Assembly (NCBI GenBank): GCA_903871545.1 | Contig: CAIQHG010000083.1 | Span: 1 to 64,000 of the forward strand | Reading direction: 5' to 3' | DNA: 64,000 nt | Source: an uncultured Burkholderiales bacterium | GTDB taxonomy: Bacteria; Pseudomonadota; Gammaproteobacteria; Burkholderiales; Burkholderiaceae_C | Part shown: piece by piece, positions 16,862-26,584 of the stretch | Numbering within the stretch: position 1 is the stretch's first letter | How the letters are laid out: each line of letters begins with the position of its first letter | Position numbers and translations under genes: made by a program | Notes under the pieces: generated by a model | The model's input: the letters and a program-made list of their open reading frames with translations, nothing else | The model's database searches: none | Told to the model about the DNA's origin: nothing

Positions 16862-18031
16862 ATGTTGAAAATAAATAATGGGAATTTGTTATCAATAGCC
16901 ACAGCTTTAATTTTGCTCTCATCGGCTTCAGTAAATGCAGAGGATATTAAGATTGGTTTGGTTGCAGCTTTAACGGGTCCCTCCGCTCAGTCGGGAGAGT
17001 CAATTACGAGAGGACTAACTGTTGCAATTGATGAGATCAATGCCAAAGGTGGGGTGCTTGGTAAAAAACTAGTTCTCGTCAGGCGTGATGATGAGTCAAG
17101 TCCTCCTAAGGGAGTAGCAGCGGCAAGAGAGTTAATCTCAAGTGAAAAGGTCACCGCGTTTTTTGGGGGAATCGATACTCCTGTATCCTTGGCTATTACG
17201 CCGATTGCTAATCAAAACAAGACCCCTTTTATGGCTGTGTGGGCCGCGGGTACAAAAATTACTCAAAACGGCGCTATCCCTAACTATGTATTTCGTGTAT
17301 CCGCGCAAGATGATTTGGTTGATATTGCATTAGTGAAATATGCTCAGCAAAAATATACCGCTAAAAAGTTGGGTCTAATCTTAGTCAATAACCCGTGGGG
17401 CGAATCCAACGAGAAGGGCCTAAAGGCGGCAGTTGCCGATACGGGCAACAAAGTTGAGATTGTTGGAATCGAAAAACTCGAGCAAGCTGATATCGATGTG
17501 GCTCCACAGCTGGGACGTCTTAAAAGTGCTGGGGCTGATTGCATCATCATGGTGGCCAATGCAGCACCGGGAGCTCAAATGATGAAGTCCAGAGAACGCA
17601 TGGGTTGGAAGGTGCCAGTGGTTTCTCATTGGGGTATCTCTGGAGGACGATTTGACGAATTGGTGGGTGAGAGTGCGGGAGATGTACATTTCATACAGAC
17701 TTACAGTTTTTTCTCCAAACCAACTGATGTGTCAAAGAAGGTGATGAGTTCCTTGGAGTCTCACTACGGCGTTAAATCACCTGCAGATGTGATAGCTCCG
17801 GTGGGAACTGCAAATGCTTATGATGGTATGCAGCTTTTGGCAAAAGCAATGGAGCGCGCGAAAAGCACCGACGGAGAGGAGATTCGAAAAGCAATGGAGC
17901 AGATTGATGAATACGCAGGACTAATTAAAAATTATAAAAAACCTTTCGGTCCAAACGATCACGAAGGTTTGATGCCTGAGGACTACATCATGGTGCATTA
18001 CGAGGGCGGCAAAACGATTCCAGTCAAATAA
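16862..18031 (+). CDS. ABC transporter substrate-binding protein, branched-chain amino acid type
   Basis: 389 residues with a signal peptide (about 1-26, ending VNAED) and a Peripla_BP_6 fold: IKIGLVAALTGPSAQSGES at the start of the mature protein, then INAKGGVLGKKLVLVRRDDES. This is the LivK-like receptor for the transporter encoded by the next two genes. The family binds amino acids, amides, urea or aromatic acids. The sigma-54 promoter implies use under nitrogen limitation, so a nitrogenous ligand is likely. Confidence 0.93.
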   Translation: MLKINNGNLLSIATALILLSSASVNAEDIKIGLVAALTGPSAQSGESITRGLTVAIDEINAKGGVLGKKLVLVRRDDESSPPKGVAAARELISSEKVTAFFGGIDTPVSLAITPIANQNKTPFMAVWAAGTKITQNGAIPNYVFRVSAQDDLVDIALVKYAQQKYTAKKLGLILVNNPWGESNEKGLKAAVADTGNKVEIVGIEKLEQADIDVAPQLGRLKSAGADCIIMVANAAPGAQMMKSRERMGWKVPVVSHWGISGGRFDELVGESAGDVHFIQTYSFFSKPTDVSKKVMSSLESHYGVKSPADVIAPVGTANAYDGMQLLAKAMERAKSTDGEEIRKAMEQIDEYAGLIKNYKKPFGPNDHEGLMPEDYIMVHYEGGKTIPVK

Positions 18032-18100
18032 GTAGATAGCACTGTTTACGCGCCGTACTTAAACAGAGCTATTTTATACGGCCTCATTCATAGATCTTTC

Positions 18101-18979
18101 ATGCTAGAACAAATAGGATTGGCCATCATCTCAGGACTTGGGGTGGGGAGTATGTACGGTCTAACTGCTTTAGGCTATCACGTTACGTATAGGGTTTCTA
18201 AGACAGTAAACTTTGCACAGGGTACTTGCCTTATGCTAGCTGCAGTTTTAGGATTTACTTTTCAAGTAACGTGGCATTGCCCGGCACTCTTATCCGTCTT
18301 ATTCTCTTTGGTCTTATGTGGATTTTGGAGTTTACTGGTTGAGAGAGTTGCAGTAAGACCTTTTGTGAAAGTTAATTCAGATGCTTGGCTGATGTCGACT
18401 CTAGCTTTAGGACTGGTGTTAGAAAATGGAGTATTGTTTGTATTTGGTAAAGATCCGCGCGGTATGCCGTCAGCGTGGCAAGAAATTTATTTTGTATTGA
18501 TGGGGCTTCGTGTTAGTGCATTGCAGGCGTTGATCCCGTTGGTTGGTATTTTAATAGCAGTAGGACTTGGCTGGACCCTGAAGAAGACCAAATACGGCAA
18601 GTCCTTACTTGCAGTGTCCTTAAACTTAGACGCCTCGAAAATAATGGGAATTAATTCGCAAAGAGTGATCGCTATGTCCTACGCATTGTCCGGTGTCCTT
18701 GCCGGCGTTGCTGGGCTCATGATTGCTCCAATATATACCGTCTCTGCGGGCATGGGGACATTATTCGGTATCAAAGCCTTTGCAGTTGCGATATTGGGTG
18801 GCCTAGACAGCGCAGTAGGTGTCATGGTGGCTGGGGTATTGATGGGTTTATTGGAGGCTTTAATCATCACGGTCTTTGGCTCTACTTACGCACAAATGTT
18901 TTCTTTTGGAATAACGATCGTTGCTCTTTGTATTAGACCAAACGGTTTATTTGGCAGGGTTGCAATTAAAAAGATATGA
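18101..18979 (+). CDS. Branched-chain-type ABC permease, LivH-like
   Basis: 292 residues with about eight membrane segments. The LivH hallmarks are GLGVGSMYGLTALGYHVTYR at the N-terminus, TVNFAQGTCLMLAA, and the ABC-facing region GINSQRVIAMSYALSGVLAG. It follows the receptor gene by 69 bases and overlaps the next gene by four bases (ATGA), so the two membrane polypeptides are translationally coupled. It pairs with the LivM-like N-terminal part of the fusion protein. Confidence 0.93.
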   Translation: MLEQIGLAIISGLGVGSMYGLTALGYHVTYRVSKTVNFAQGTCLMLAAVLGFTFQVTWHCPALLSVLFSLVLCGFWSLLVERVAVRPFVKVNSDAWLMSTLALGLVLENGVLFVFGKDPRGMPSAWQEIYFVLMGLRVSALQALIPLVGILIAVGLGWTLKKTKYGKSLLAVSLNLDASKIMGINSQRVIAMSYALSGVLAGVAGLMIAPIYTVSAGMGTLFGIKAFAVAILGGLDSAVGVMVAGVLMGLLEALIITVFGSTYAQMFSFGITIVALCIRPNGLFGRVAIKKI

Positions 18980-21618
18980 AACTATTACAGCCTAGCAGTC
19001 CACACCGAGGAGTGCTTTTAATTGCAGGAATTTGGCTCACCGTTATAAGCTTTGCATTGCAAAGGATTAATGAATATCAAATTTTGATAATAGGGACTGT
19101 TGCTATTAGTGCCGTGGTTGGGATAGGTCTTAATGTGTTGATGGGCTTGTCGGGTCAGATTTCATTAGGTCATGCGGCTTTTTATGCAATTGGAGCTTAC
19201 ACGGCCAGTATTTTGTCGACAAACTTTGGATGGAATTACTGGAATGCAACTTTAGTGGCGACGGGTGTCTCTGGCGCTAGTGGGCTTTTGTTGTCTCTTC
19301 CAGGACTTCGTTTGAGAGGTCCCTATCTAGCCATGGTGACTATTGCGTTTGGTTATTTTGTTGAGCAAGGGGTTGCAAATTGGAAGGATTTAACAGGGGG
19401 CTGGAACGGGTTGATGGGAATACCAGCTCCGACTTGGATAGACGGGGAATTGTTTAGCGCAAAAGAAATTGCTTGGACTGCGACTCTATTGAGCGCCTTC
19501 TTGGTTGTTGCATATTCATTATTCTCCATGAGTCGTTGGGGGCGTATGATGCGGGCCTCCAAGGACGCAGAAATAGCAGCTGAAAGCTTAGGGATTCGGT
19601 TGGTTTGGATTCGTGTTTTAGCTTTTGCAATATCAAGTGCAATTGCTGGTTTGGGGGGGGCACTGTTTGCGACATTGAACGGATTTATCAGTCCAGAGTC
19701 GTTTCCATTTTTTCAATCAATAGTATTTTTACTTATTGTGCTTATTGGCGGTCGGGGCTCAGCTGTTGGACCTCTTTTAGGCTCTTTGATTGTGGTTTTG
19801 TTACCAGAGTCGATATCTTTCCTTGCTGAGTACAGGCTCATGTTTTTCGGGGGGCTGTTGATGATCGTTCTTTGGGTTGCCCCGCGGGGATTAACCGGTT
19901 TATTCGAAGATTTTCAAAAAAAATTTTTAGCTCTATTGAGTAAGCCAACTCCCCCAAGTGCAAACTCAGAAGATGTTTTAGAAAAAAATTTATTGAACTT
20001 GAAAAGCAAAAAAGAATCGCCTACAAAATCTAACTTTGGACTTTATTTCACTGTACCGCCTTCGTTGTTGATTTTGAATAAAGTAGGAATTCAGTTCGGA
20101 GGCAATTACGCTTTAAGCGACGTTGACCTGACGATTCAATCAGGAAGTGTGACCAGTTTAATCGGGCCCAACGGCGCGGGTAAAACTACTCTTATTAATA
20201 TATTGGGAGGTTTTTACGAAGCTGGTAAGGGGCAATTTAAATTAAACGAAAAATTAATGAGTGGTTTGAGTACTTACCAAATCGGTAGGGCTGGAGTTGC
20301 ACGGACGTTTCAAACATCCCAATTATTCAATGAGATGTCCGTTTTTGAGAACGTCCGGGTCGCAGTTGATAGGGGATGGTTGTTTAATGATTGGACTAAG
20401 GACAAATGGATTGAATATGAGGGTGTAAATTCGCATTGTTTGCAGTTGTTGAGAACAGTGGGCTTTAAAGGCGATCCGCAGGCAAAGGCTTGCGGGCTAG
20501 CCCATGTTGATAAACGCCTTGTTGAGATAGCGCGCGCCTTGGCGATGAAACCGGTTTTTTTACTTCTCGATGAGCCTGCAGCAGGACTATCAAAAGAAGA
20601 AAGCAAACAGCTGGGTATATTGCTAAGGGATATTGCTCGCTCAGGAGTTGGAGTCCTTTTGGTCGAGCATGACATGAGCTTGGTGATGGAGGTATCAGAT
20701 TGCATTCATGTTTTGGAGGCAGGCCGCCTTATTGCATCCGGCACTGCTTTTGAAATTCAAAATAATGAGCGTGTTGCAAAAGCGTACCTGGGCGAAGGAG
20801 AAATAGATTTTAAGAATCTTGAGCAAAATAGCTCAGATGAGTCAAGTACATTTCACTCAAATGAGTTAATAAAGCAAGAGTTAAACGTAGCTGAGGATAG
20901 ATCGGTCAACTTGAGCATTTACAATTTAAATGCCAGTTACGGAGCTGCGCCTGTGCTAAACAATGTTAACCTGAGCGTGTCCCACGGGCAGTCTGTATCG
21001 ATTCTTGGGCCCAACGGTGCTGGTAAGTCCACTTTGATGCGCTCTATCGCTGGATTACATCCGCAAAAGGTTGGACATATCAAATGGTTAGGTAAAGAGA
21101 TCGGCGATTTACCTGCTCACATTATTGCTGGTTTTGGTCTGACTTTAATTCCTGAGGGTCGCCAAGTTTTCTCTGAGTTAAGCGTTGATGACAATATTCG
21201 CTTAGGGGCCTTTTCTAGAAAATCAATCTCTGAGAAAGAGATCTCAGATTTATATGCGATCTTTCCCAAGCTCCTTAAGTTGCGAGGGCAAGCGGCCGGC
21301 TCCCTATCGGGTGGAGAGCAGCAAATGCTTGCCTTTGCAAGGGGCTTAGCTGCGAAGCCCCAGTTATTGATGCTTGATGAGCCCTCCTTGGGTCTTGCCC
21401 CAAACATAGTTAAAGAATTGTTTTTGAAACTATCAAAGCTCAGCAAAACGGGAATGACTTTGCTTTTAGTTGATCAAATGGCTGGCCTGGCTATGGCATT
21501 GTCGGATCACTCGCACTTGATGAATGCAGGAGACATGATTTTTTCAGGGACGCCCCATCAACTTATTGACTCGGGTCTTTTGGAGCAAACTTATTTTGAA
21601 AATCACAAAAAGCATTAA
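18976..21618 (+). CDS. Triple fusion: LivM permease - LivG ATPase - LivF ATPase
   Basis: 880 residues. About 1-305 is a LivM-like permease (GLNVLMGLSGQISLGHAAFYAIGAY; GPYLAMVTIAFGYF). About 355-605 is a LivG-like ATPase (Walker A GPNGAGKTT near 396; Walker B FLLLDEPAAGL; switch EHDM). About 640-880 is a LivF-like ATPase (Walker A GPNGAGKST near 675; signature SLSGGEQQM near 777; LMLDEPSLGLAP). The LivG signature is altered: GLAHVDKRLVEIARAL where LSYGQQRRLEIARAL is usual. LivM-LivG fusions are known in Betaproteobacteria; carrying LivF as well makes nearly the whole importer one chain, with only LivH and the receptor separate. Acidic, polar linkers (about 310-350 and 605-640) join the domains. 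Confidence 0.93.
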   Translation: MKLLQPSSPHRGVLLIAGIWLTVISFALQRINEYQILIIGTVAISAVVGIGLNVLMGLSGQISLGHAAFYAIGAYTASILSTNFGWNYWNATLVATGVSGASGLLLSLPGLRLRGPYLAMVTIAFGYFVEQGVANWKDLTGGWNGLMGIPAPTWIDGELFSAKEIAWTATLLSAFLVVAYSLFSMSRWGRMMRASKDAEIAAESLGIRLVWIRVLAFAISSAIAGLGGALFATLNGFISPESFPFFQSIVFLLIVLIGGRGSAVGPLLGSLIVVLLPESISFLAEYRLMFFGGLLMIVLWVAPRGLTGLFEDFQKKFLALLSKPTPPSANSEDVLEKNLLNLKSKKESPTKSNFGLYFTVPPSLLILNKVGIQFGGNYALSDVDLTIQSGSVTSLIGPNGAGKTTLINILGGFYEAGKGQFKLNEKLMSGLSTYQIGRAGVARTFQTSQLFNEMSVFENVRVAVDRGWLFNDWTKDKWIEYEGVNSHCLQLLRTVGFKGDPQAKACGLAHVDKRLVEIARALAMKPVFLLLDEPAAGLSKEESKQLGILLRDIARSGVGVLLVEHDMSLVMEVSDCIHVLEAGRLIASGTAFEIQNNERVAKAYLGEGEIDFKNLEQNSSDESSTFHSNELIKQELNVAEDRSVNLSIYNLNASYGAAPVLNNVNLSVSHGQSVSILGPNGAGKSTLMRSIAGLHPQKVGHIKWLGKEIGDLPAHIIAGFGLTLIPEGRQVFSELSVDDNIRLGAFSRKSISEKEISDLYAIFPKLLKLRGQAAGSLSGGEQQMLAFARGLAAKPQLLMLDEPSLGLAPNIVKELFLKLSKLSKTGMTLLLVDQMAGLAMALSDHSHLMNAGDMIFSGTPHQLIDSGLLEQTYFENHKKH

Positions 21619-21754
21619 TTAAAATACTGAACTTATCAACTCAGAGTTCAAGAGAATAAAAATTAAGGCTAACTAATTATTATGTTCAATAGTACCAATA
21701 ATTTTTTTGAGTACTACGCAGCGTTTCAAGCCAAATAGCTTGCTTTGCAAAATA

Positions 21755-22222
21755 TCATAAATTTAAATCGCTTAGCGATGCGTGATCATCAGGTCGTCTG
21801 CCAAGAGGCCAAAAAAACTTTCGATCTTTTTCTGCTATGGGACAATCATTGATGCTTGCAAATCGCCGCTGCATATATCCATGCTCGTTAAACTCCCAAT
21901 TCTCGTTTCCAAAACTTCTGTGCCACTGTCCCGATTCATCGTGCCACTCATAAGCAAACCGAACGGCGATGCGGTTTTCAGTAAAAGACCATAACTCTTT
22001 AATCAATCTGTAGTCAAGCTCAGTGGACCATTTGCGTTTTAAAAATTCTTTCACCGCTTGGCGACCTACGGGGAACTCTGTGCGATTACGCCAAACTGTG
22101 TCCTCTGTATAAACCAAGGATACTCGTTCAGGGTCGCGCGAATTCCAGGCATCTTCAGCCATTCTAATTTTTTGAATGGCTGTTACTTTCGTAAAAGGAG
22201 GTAGGGGCGGTTTTAGATCCAT
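21755..22222 (-). CDS. DUF1348 (SnoaL/NTF2-like) protein
   Basis: 155 residues from the ATG at 22222 (AGGA nine bases upstream); a TTG two codons earlier is rejected. The family text is clear: [37 protein letters not shown], and [17 protein letters not shown]1348 proteins are small cone-fold proteins with no established activity. The gene starts about ten bases after the MocR stop on the same strand and is probably cotranscribed with it. It converges with the Liv fusion gene. Confidence 0.88.
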   Translation of the reverse strand: MDLKPPLPPFTKVTAIQKIRMAEDAWNSRDPERVSLVYTEDTVWRNRTEFPVGRQAVKEFLKRKWSTELDYRLIKELWSFTENRIAVRFAYEWHDESGQWHRSFGNENWEFNEHGYMQRRFASINDCPIAEKDRKFFWPLGRRPDDHASLSDLNL

Positions 22223-22232
22223 TTGCAATATC

Positions 22233-23621
22233 CTAGACTGTTGAATGTGGGTGCACTGGGTTATTCATCGTGTCGGCAATAAGCTTGAGAGACATCTCAC
22301 ACTCTTCACGACTTGTTGGGCCACCGAGGCAAATTCTGACTGCCTGTGGTGGATCGGGAATGGATGAAAACGCAGCACTAGCCACAACGCTAACGCCCTT
22401 TCCCCTTAAGTAGGATGCAAATTCAACTGCACTCCAGTCATTGATCAATGGAAGCCATAAATGAAATCCTTGAGCGTTAGCTTTATATGTACCTTGTTTA
22501 AAGTAATTCGTTACAAGTTTTTGTCTAAAGGTTGATTCCTCCCTAATCGCTAAAAGCATTTTGTCAACTATCCCATTTTCTATCCAATGACTGGTGAGTG
22601 CGTTGGTAATAGGAGAGGCCATGACCGTTGTAGCTCTTAGAGAGCCGGCAAGGCGTTGTGAGGCTCTAACACTAGGGGAACTCACAAAGGCACTGCGCAC
22701 ACCAGCCCCAAAACATTTTGAGAGTCCAGAGACGTAGTAAGTGAGTTCAGGGGCAATAGTAGCTAAAGCAGGTACGAAATGAGTGGGAAGCATTGAATAA
22801 GCATCATCTTCGATAATGGGTACGGAGTACTTTAAAGCGATATCGGCTAATTGATTTCTGCGGTTAAGTGTAATTGTTTGAGAGGTTGGATTAAGTAGCG
22901 TTGGATTGCAATAAAAAGCTTTTGGTTTAAGCGTCTGACAAGCATTTTCAAATTCTTGGGGTAGGGGACCATCTTTGTCCAAATGAATGGGATGAACCAT
23001 CAAGCCTAATTGGGCTGCTATTGCTTTAACGCCTGGGTAGGTGAGAGACTCTATGCAAATAGTTTCTCCTGGCTTAGCAAGCATTGAAAACAATGCTGTT
23101 AATACACTGTGAATCCCCGGGGCAACCAACACCTGAGAGGCTTTTACTTGAGGGACTCTTCTTTGTAACCACTGAGTTGCTAGCGATTTGTCTTTATCCG
23201 ATCCGCCAAAATCTTGATATCGCAAAATTTCATAAATATTGCTTTTACCCATCATTTCAGCGGCAGACACCTTCATATTGTCTAACAGTATTGCGTTATT
23301 TGGTTCTGGGGGAAGGTTCATGGTCATCTCAGCAGCACTACCTCCCCTAATAGGCGCGCTTTGAAGCGATCCTTTTATAAAAGTACCTGACCCGGTCTTT
23401 GAGTCAATCAATCCCATCTTTCGCGCCTGTGCGTAACCACGTGCAATGGTCGTGTAATTTAGCTCAAGTTCAACCGATAAATCTCTGAGGGTAGGCAACC
23501 TGTCCTTATTGGATAAGCGACCCATCTTTATATCTTCAGCAATTAGTTCCGGTAACAACAGGTAAGCAGGCACATCACTTTCGCGAAGTCGCTTTACCCA
23601 GTGTGCAAACTGTTTGCTCAT
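22233..23621 (-). CDS. MocR-type transcriptional regulator (GntR HTH - aminotransferase fold)
   Basis: 462 residues from MSKQFAHW (ATG at 23621); a longer frame to 23690 is unlikely. A GntR winged helix occupies about residues 10-80 ([24 protein letters not shown]). A fold-type I aminotransferase domain follows, with [10 protein letters not shown] and the PLP-lysine motif [15 protein letters not shown]. MocR proteins sense PLP adducts or amino compounds and usually regulate a divergent gene. Here the divergent unit is the Nit1C cluster, with repeated TTGATTGCAT and TTGGTGC elements in between. The regulatory link is inferred from position and these repeats. Confidence 0.9.
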   Translation of the reverse strand: MSKQFAHWVKRLRESDVPAYLLLPELIAEDIKMGRLSNKDRLPTLRDLSVELELNYTTIARGYAQARKMGLIDSKTGSGTFIKGSLQSAPIRGGSAAEMTMNLPPEPNNAILLDNMKVSAAEMMGKSNIYEILRYQDFGGSDKDKSLATQWLQRRVPQVKASQVLVAPGIHSVLTALFSMLAKPGETICIESLTYPGVKAIAAQLGLMVHPIHLDKDGPLPQEFENACQTLKPKAFYCNPTLLNPTSQTITLNRRNQLADIALKYSVPIIEDDAYSMLPTHFVPALATIAPELTYYVSGLSKCFGAGVRSAFVSSPSVRASQRLAGSLRATTVMASPITNALTSHWIENGIVDKMLLAIREESTFRQKLVTNYFKQGTYKANAQGFHLWLPLINDWSAVEFASYLRGKGVSVVASAAFSSIPDPPQAVRICLGGPTSREECEMSLKLIADTMNNPVHPHSTV

Positions 23622-23701
23622 GTTGATTTTTTTATTGATATGAAGGGAGAGTTTTTTTCTTGCATTTATCGTGCCTAAAAATGCGATCAATGAGAATCGG
23701 T

Positions 23702-23868
23702 TTGGTGCAAACTACAAAGTTGATTGGTGCGTTGATTGCATTTCATGTTTTACATATTGGTGCAATTTTTTTATAAAAACAGAAAAACCACGGAAATTTT
23801 TTGATTTTTTTAACTTATGAAACTTTAATTTAAGAGGAGAAAAAGAGTTGATTGCATATTGATTGCAT
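23702..23868. repeat. Direct repeats in the MocR-Nit1C intergenic region (candidate operators)
   Basis: TTGATTGCAT occurs three times (23732-23741, 23848-23857, 23859-23868). The last two start 11 bases apart, one helical turn, and the first is preceded by TTGATTGGTGC 12 bases earlier. TTGGTGC(A/G) occurs at 23703, 23724 and 23757. Direct repeats are typical of MocR operators; TTGGTGCA is also half of the NtrC consensus. Which protein binds is not decidable by reading. Confidence 0.65.
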
Positions 23869-23884
23869 GTCTAAGGATTGCTCT

Positions 23885-23900
23885 TGGCATAGCTGATGCT
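23885..23900 (+). promoter_or_regulatory. Sigma-54 promoter of the Nit1C cluster
   Basis: TGGCATAGCTGATGCT matches the -24/-12 consensus at 15 of 16 positions with exact GG-N10-GC spacing. The predicted start is near 23911, 42 bases before the first gene's ATG at 23953. An in-frame ATG at 23896 lies inside this element and so cannot be the real start. Confidence 0.8.
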
Positions 23901-23952
23901 AGGTTTTGATAGGCCCTTTCCTTTAACTAAATATCAATTGGAGTTCATTCAC

Positions 23953-24435
23953 ATGCCAAAAGTCACTAAACCTGCTAACGCCAAAGGTGATTTCTTAGTC
24001 GATTACGAAGAAAAAGTCTTTGAAGACGTTAAAGCTAAACCCGGCGAAAAAGCGCTAGTTACATTTCATACAGTCGCTTTTGAAGGCTCCATTGGGTTCG
24101 TAAACTTACTTCAAGCGACTCGCTTGAAGCGCAAAGGTTTTGAGACTTCGGTGCTTCTATACGGACCTGGCGTTACTTTGGGTGTTCAGCGCGGCTTTCC
24201 TAAACTAGGGGATGAAGCTTTTCCCGGACATCAAAATTTCAATAATCAAATTACCAAATTCATGGAAGAAGGAGGCAAAGTCTATGCATGCCGATTCGCC
24301 CTTCAAGCGCTTTATGGCCACGGTGAAGGCGCACTCATCCCAGGTATAAAACCCATTAATCCGCTTGATGTATTAGATATTATTTTGTTACACCGAAACG
24401 ACAACGCGTTCATTTTGGACACCTGGACACTTTAA
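23953..24435 (+). CDS. Nit1C protein, MSMEG_0572/Sll0783 family (nitrogen starvation response)
   Basis: 160 residues starting [14 protein letters not shown], with GGAG ten bases upstream. It matches the MSMEG_0572/Sll0783 family throughout: [56 protein letters not shown], and an ending [16 protein letters not shown]. The fold resembles DsrE-like proteins, but no reaction is known. It is the first gene of the Nit1C cluster, induced by nitrogen starvation in cyanobacteria and linked to growth on cyanide in Pseudomonas. It sits directly behind the sigma-54 element. Confidence 0.93.
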   Translation: MPKVTKPANAKGDFLVDYEEKVFEDVKAKPGEKALVTFHTVAFEGSIGFVNLLQATRLKRKGFETSVLLYGPGVTLGVQRGFPKLGDEAFPGHQNFNNQITKFMEEGGKVYACRFALQALYGHGEGALIPGIKPINPLDVLDIILLHRNDNAFILDTWTL

Positions 24436-24443
24436 AAGCTTAT

Positions 24444-25442
24444 ATGACAAGCAAACCCTCAACCGTAAAAGCGGCTGCTGTTCAGATAGCGCCCGATTTT
24501 GAGAGTCCGACTGGAACTTTAGAGAGGGTTTGCGAATATATAAAAAACGCAGCATCACAAGGCGTACAGATTATAGTTTTTCCAGAAACATTCGTTCCCT
24601 ACTATCCATATTTCTCCTTTGTGCTGCCCCCCGTTATGCAGGGGGCACCACACCTAAAACTATACGAGCGAGCAGTCACTGTACCCGGTCCTGTGACTCA
24701 GACGGTATCAGATACGGCTAAAGAAAATAACGTGGTCGTTGTTTTGGGTGTTAATGAGCGCGATCATGGTAGTTTGTACAACAGCCAATTGGTGTTTGAT
24801 TCAGATGGATCTTTGATTCTCAAGCGTAGAAAGATCACGCCAACCTATCATGAGCGCATGGTATGGGGCATGGGGGACGGCTCAGGACTCAAAGTCGTTG
24901 ATTCATCCGTTGGTCGAGTAGGTGCTCTTGCATGCTGGGAGCACTATAACCCTTTAGCTAGGTATTCCTTGATGGCTCAACATGAAGAGATTCACTGCGC
25001 TCAATTTCCAGGTTCAATGGTAGGCCCCATATTTGCTGACCAAATGGAAGTAACTATTAGGCACCATGCACTTGAATCGAGTTGTTTTGTTATAAACGCA
25101 ACCGGTTGGCTCACGGACAAACAAATTGAATCGATAACACCTGACCTTCAGCTTCAAAAAGCACTAAGGGGTGGGTGCCACACCGCAATAATTTCTCCAG
25201 AAGGCAAGCACTTGGCGCCACCCCTTAGCGAAGGGGAGGGTATGGTGATTGCTGATCTTGATATGTCACTTGTTACGAAACGTAAACGTATGATGGACTC
25301 TGTTGGTCATTACGCTAGACCGGAGTTACTGAAGTTATACGTCAACGACAAACCTCAGCATACTGCTACGTTTGAGTCTGACGCCTTGGATAAAAAAGAC
25401 TCAGCTATGAATTCTTTACTAACCAAACAACCAATCCTTTAG
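24444..25442 (+). CDS. Nit1C nitrilase (Nit1 family; candidate cyanide/nitrile hydrolase)
   Basis: 332 residues of the nitrilase superfamily with the full triad: Glu48 in [13 protein letters not shown], Lys130 in [12 protein letters not shown], and Cys164 in ACWEHYNP. It is the defining enzyme of the Nit1C cluster. The Pseudomonas orthologue (NitC) has been associated with conversion of cyanide to formate and ammonia in cyanotrophic growth. The gene starts nine bases after the preceding stop. Whether cyanide, an aminonitrile or another nitrile is the true substrate is open. Confidence 0.93.
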   Translation: MTSKPSTVKAAAVQIAPDFESPTGTLERVCEYIKNAASQGVQIIVFPETFVPYYPYFSFVLPPVMQGAPHLKLYERAVTVPGPVTQTVSDTAKENNVVVVLGVNERDHGSLYNSQLVFDSDGSLILKRRKITPTYHERMVWGMGDGSGLKVVDSSVGRVGALACWEHYNPLARYSLMAQHEEIHCAQFPGSMVGPIFADQMEVTIRHHALESSCFVINATGWLTDKQIESITPDLQLQKALRGGCHTAIISPEGKHLAPPLSEGEGMVIADLDMSLVTKRKRMMDSVGHYARPELLKLYVNDKPQHTATFESDALDKKDSAMNSLLTKQPIL

Positions 25443-25458
25443 AGCGGAGAAGACCACC

Positions 25459-26565
25459 ATGAGTTCTACAGATCTAATGAGCAGCAAAGATTTAATGACA
25501 GAGCTTCAAACGCAGGGCCTACGTCTTGTAGATCCAAAGCACGGGGCCGCCAGTCGCAAGGGCGGTGCTGGGCCCACCGATCATAAAGCAGTTATCGTTG
25601 ACGGTAAGACCATTATGGTTCCTGTGCATACTTCTACTGCCTGGGATTCGCCCTTCGTAGCTGAGGCCCCAAACGCTGAGGGCATAAGCGTAATAACTCG
25701 TTTTAGCATCCCCATTGCATCCGTGAGTTTCCCTAAAAATCCCCGTTTCTATTTGTTAAAGACAGAGGAGGGAATCCCGTACTCTCACATCGCCACTCTT
25801 CACGGCTCGGATGTATTGGCCACTACGATTCTTCAAACCTGTATCAGGTATGAGAGTCGTAAAAAAGCGTGTAAGTTTTGTGCAATAGGACAATCCCTTG
25901 CGGCCGGTCGCACCGTTGCCCATAAAACGCCAGCACAACTCGCTGAGGTGGCAAAAGCTGCTGTGGTGTTGGACGGAATTAAACATATGGTCATGACAAC
26001 TGGGACGCCTGCAGGAGACGACAGGGGGGCGGCTGTATTGTGCGAGAGCGCGTTTGCTATCAAGGCGGCTGTGGATATTCCAATTCAAGGGCAATGCGAG
26101 CCGCCTGCTGATTTTCAGTGGTTCCAGCGTATGAAAGCAGCTGGGATTGATACGCTTGGCATGCATTTGGAGGTAGTTACGCCGTCTGTGAGGGAGCAAA
26201 TTATGCCTGGTAAGTCAACTGTTGGAATCGACTATTACATGAAAGCATTTAAAGCTTCTGTGGAAGTGTTTGGGCGTGGGCAGGTCAGCACCTACATTTT
26301 GGCAGGGCTGGGGGACACGAGTAACGCAATTTTAGATATTTGTAAAGAATTGTTAGAGATTGGTGTTTACCCCTTTGTGGTCCCTTTTGTGCCAATTAGC
26401 GGTACTCCTTTGGAGGATCACCCCTCGCCAAGCGCGGAGTTCATGAAGTCCATTCTTGAGCCATTAGGAAAAATGATTTCTGGGGCTAATCTTCTTTCCA
26501 GTGATATCAAGGCCGGTTGCGGCAAATGCGGCGCATGCTCTTCATTGTCTGTATACGAGACTTAA
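25459..26565 (+). CDS. Nit1C radical SAM protein, MSMEG_0568 family
   Basis: 368 residues. The cluster motif is C128-x9-C138-x2-C141 (CIRYESRKKACKFCAIG), a wider spacing than the canonical C-x3-C-x2-C. A C-terminal GCGKCGACSS adds three cysteines (354, 357, 360), which could hold an auxiliary cluster. A TIM-barrel core covers about residues 110-340. The family occurs only with the other Nit1C genes and its reaction is unknown. A ribosome-binding site (GGAG) precedes the ATG. With the neighbouring AIR-synthase-like and GNAT genes it suggests synthesis of a small molecule rather than simple nitrile hydrolysis. Confidence 0.93.
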   Translation: MSSTDLMSSKDLMTELQTQGLRLVDPKHGAASRKGGAGPTDHKAVIVDGKTIMVPVHTSTAWDSPFVAEAPNAEGISVITRFSIPIASVSFPKNPRFYLLKTEEGIPYSHIATLHGSDVLATTILQTCIRYESRKKACKFCAIGQSLAAGRTVAHKTPAQLAEVAKAAVVLDGIKHMVMTTGTPAGDDRGAAVLCESAFAIKAAVDIPIQGQCEPPADFQWFQRMKAAGIDTLGMHLEVVTPSVREQIMPGKSTVGIDYYMKAFKASVEVFGRGQVSTYILAGLGDTSNAILDICKELLEIGVYPFVVPFVPISGTPLEDHPSPSAEFMKSILEPLGKMISGANLLSSDIKAGCGKCGACSSLSVYET

Positions 26566-26584
26566 AGTCTATTAGGAGTGAGTC

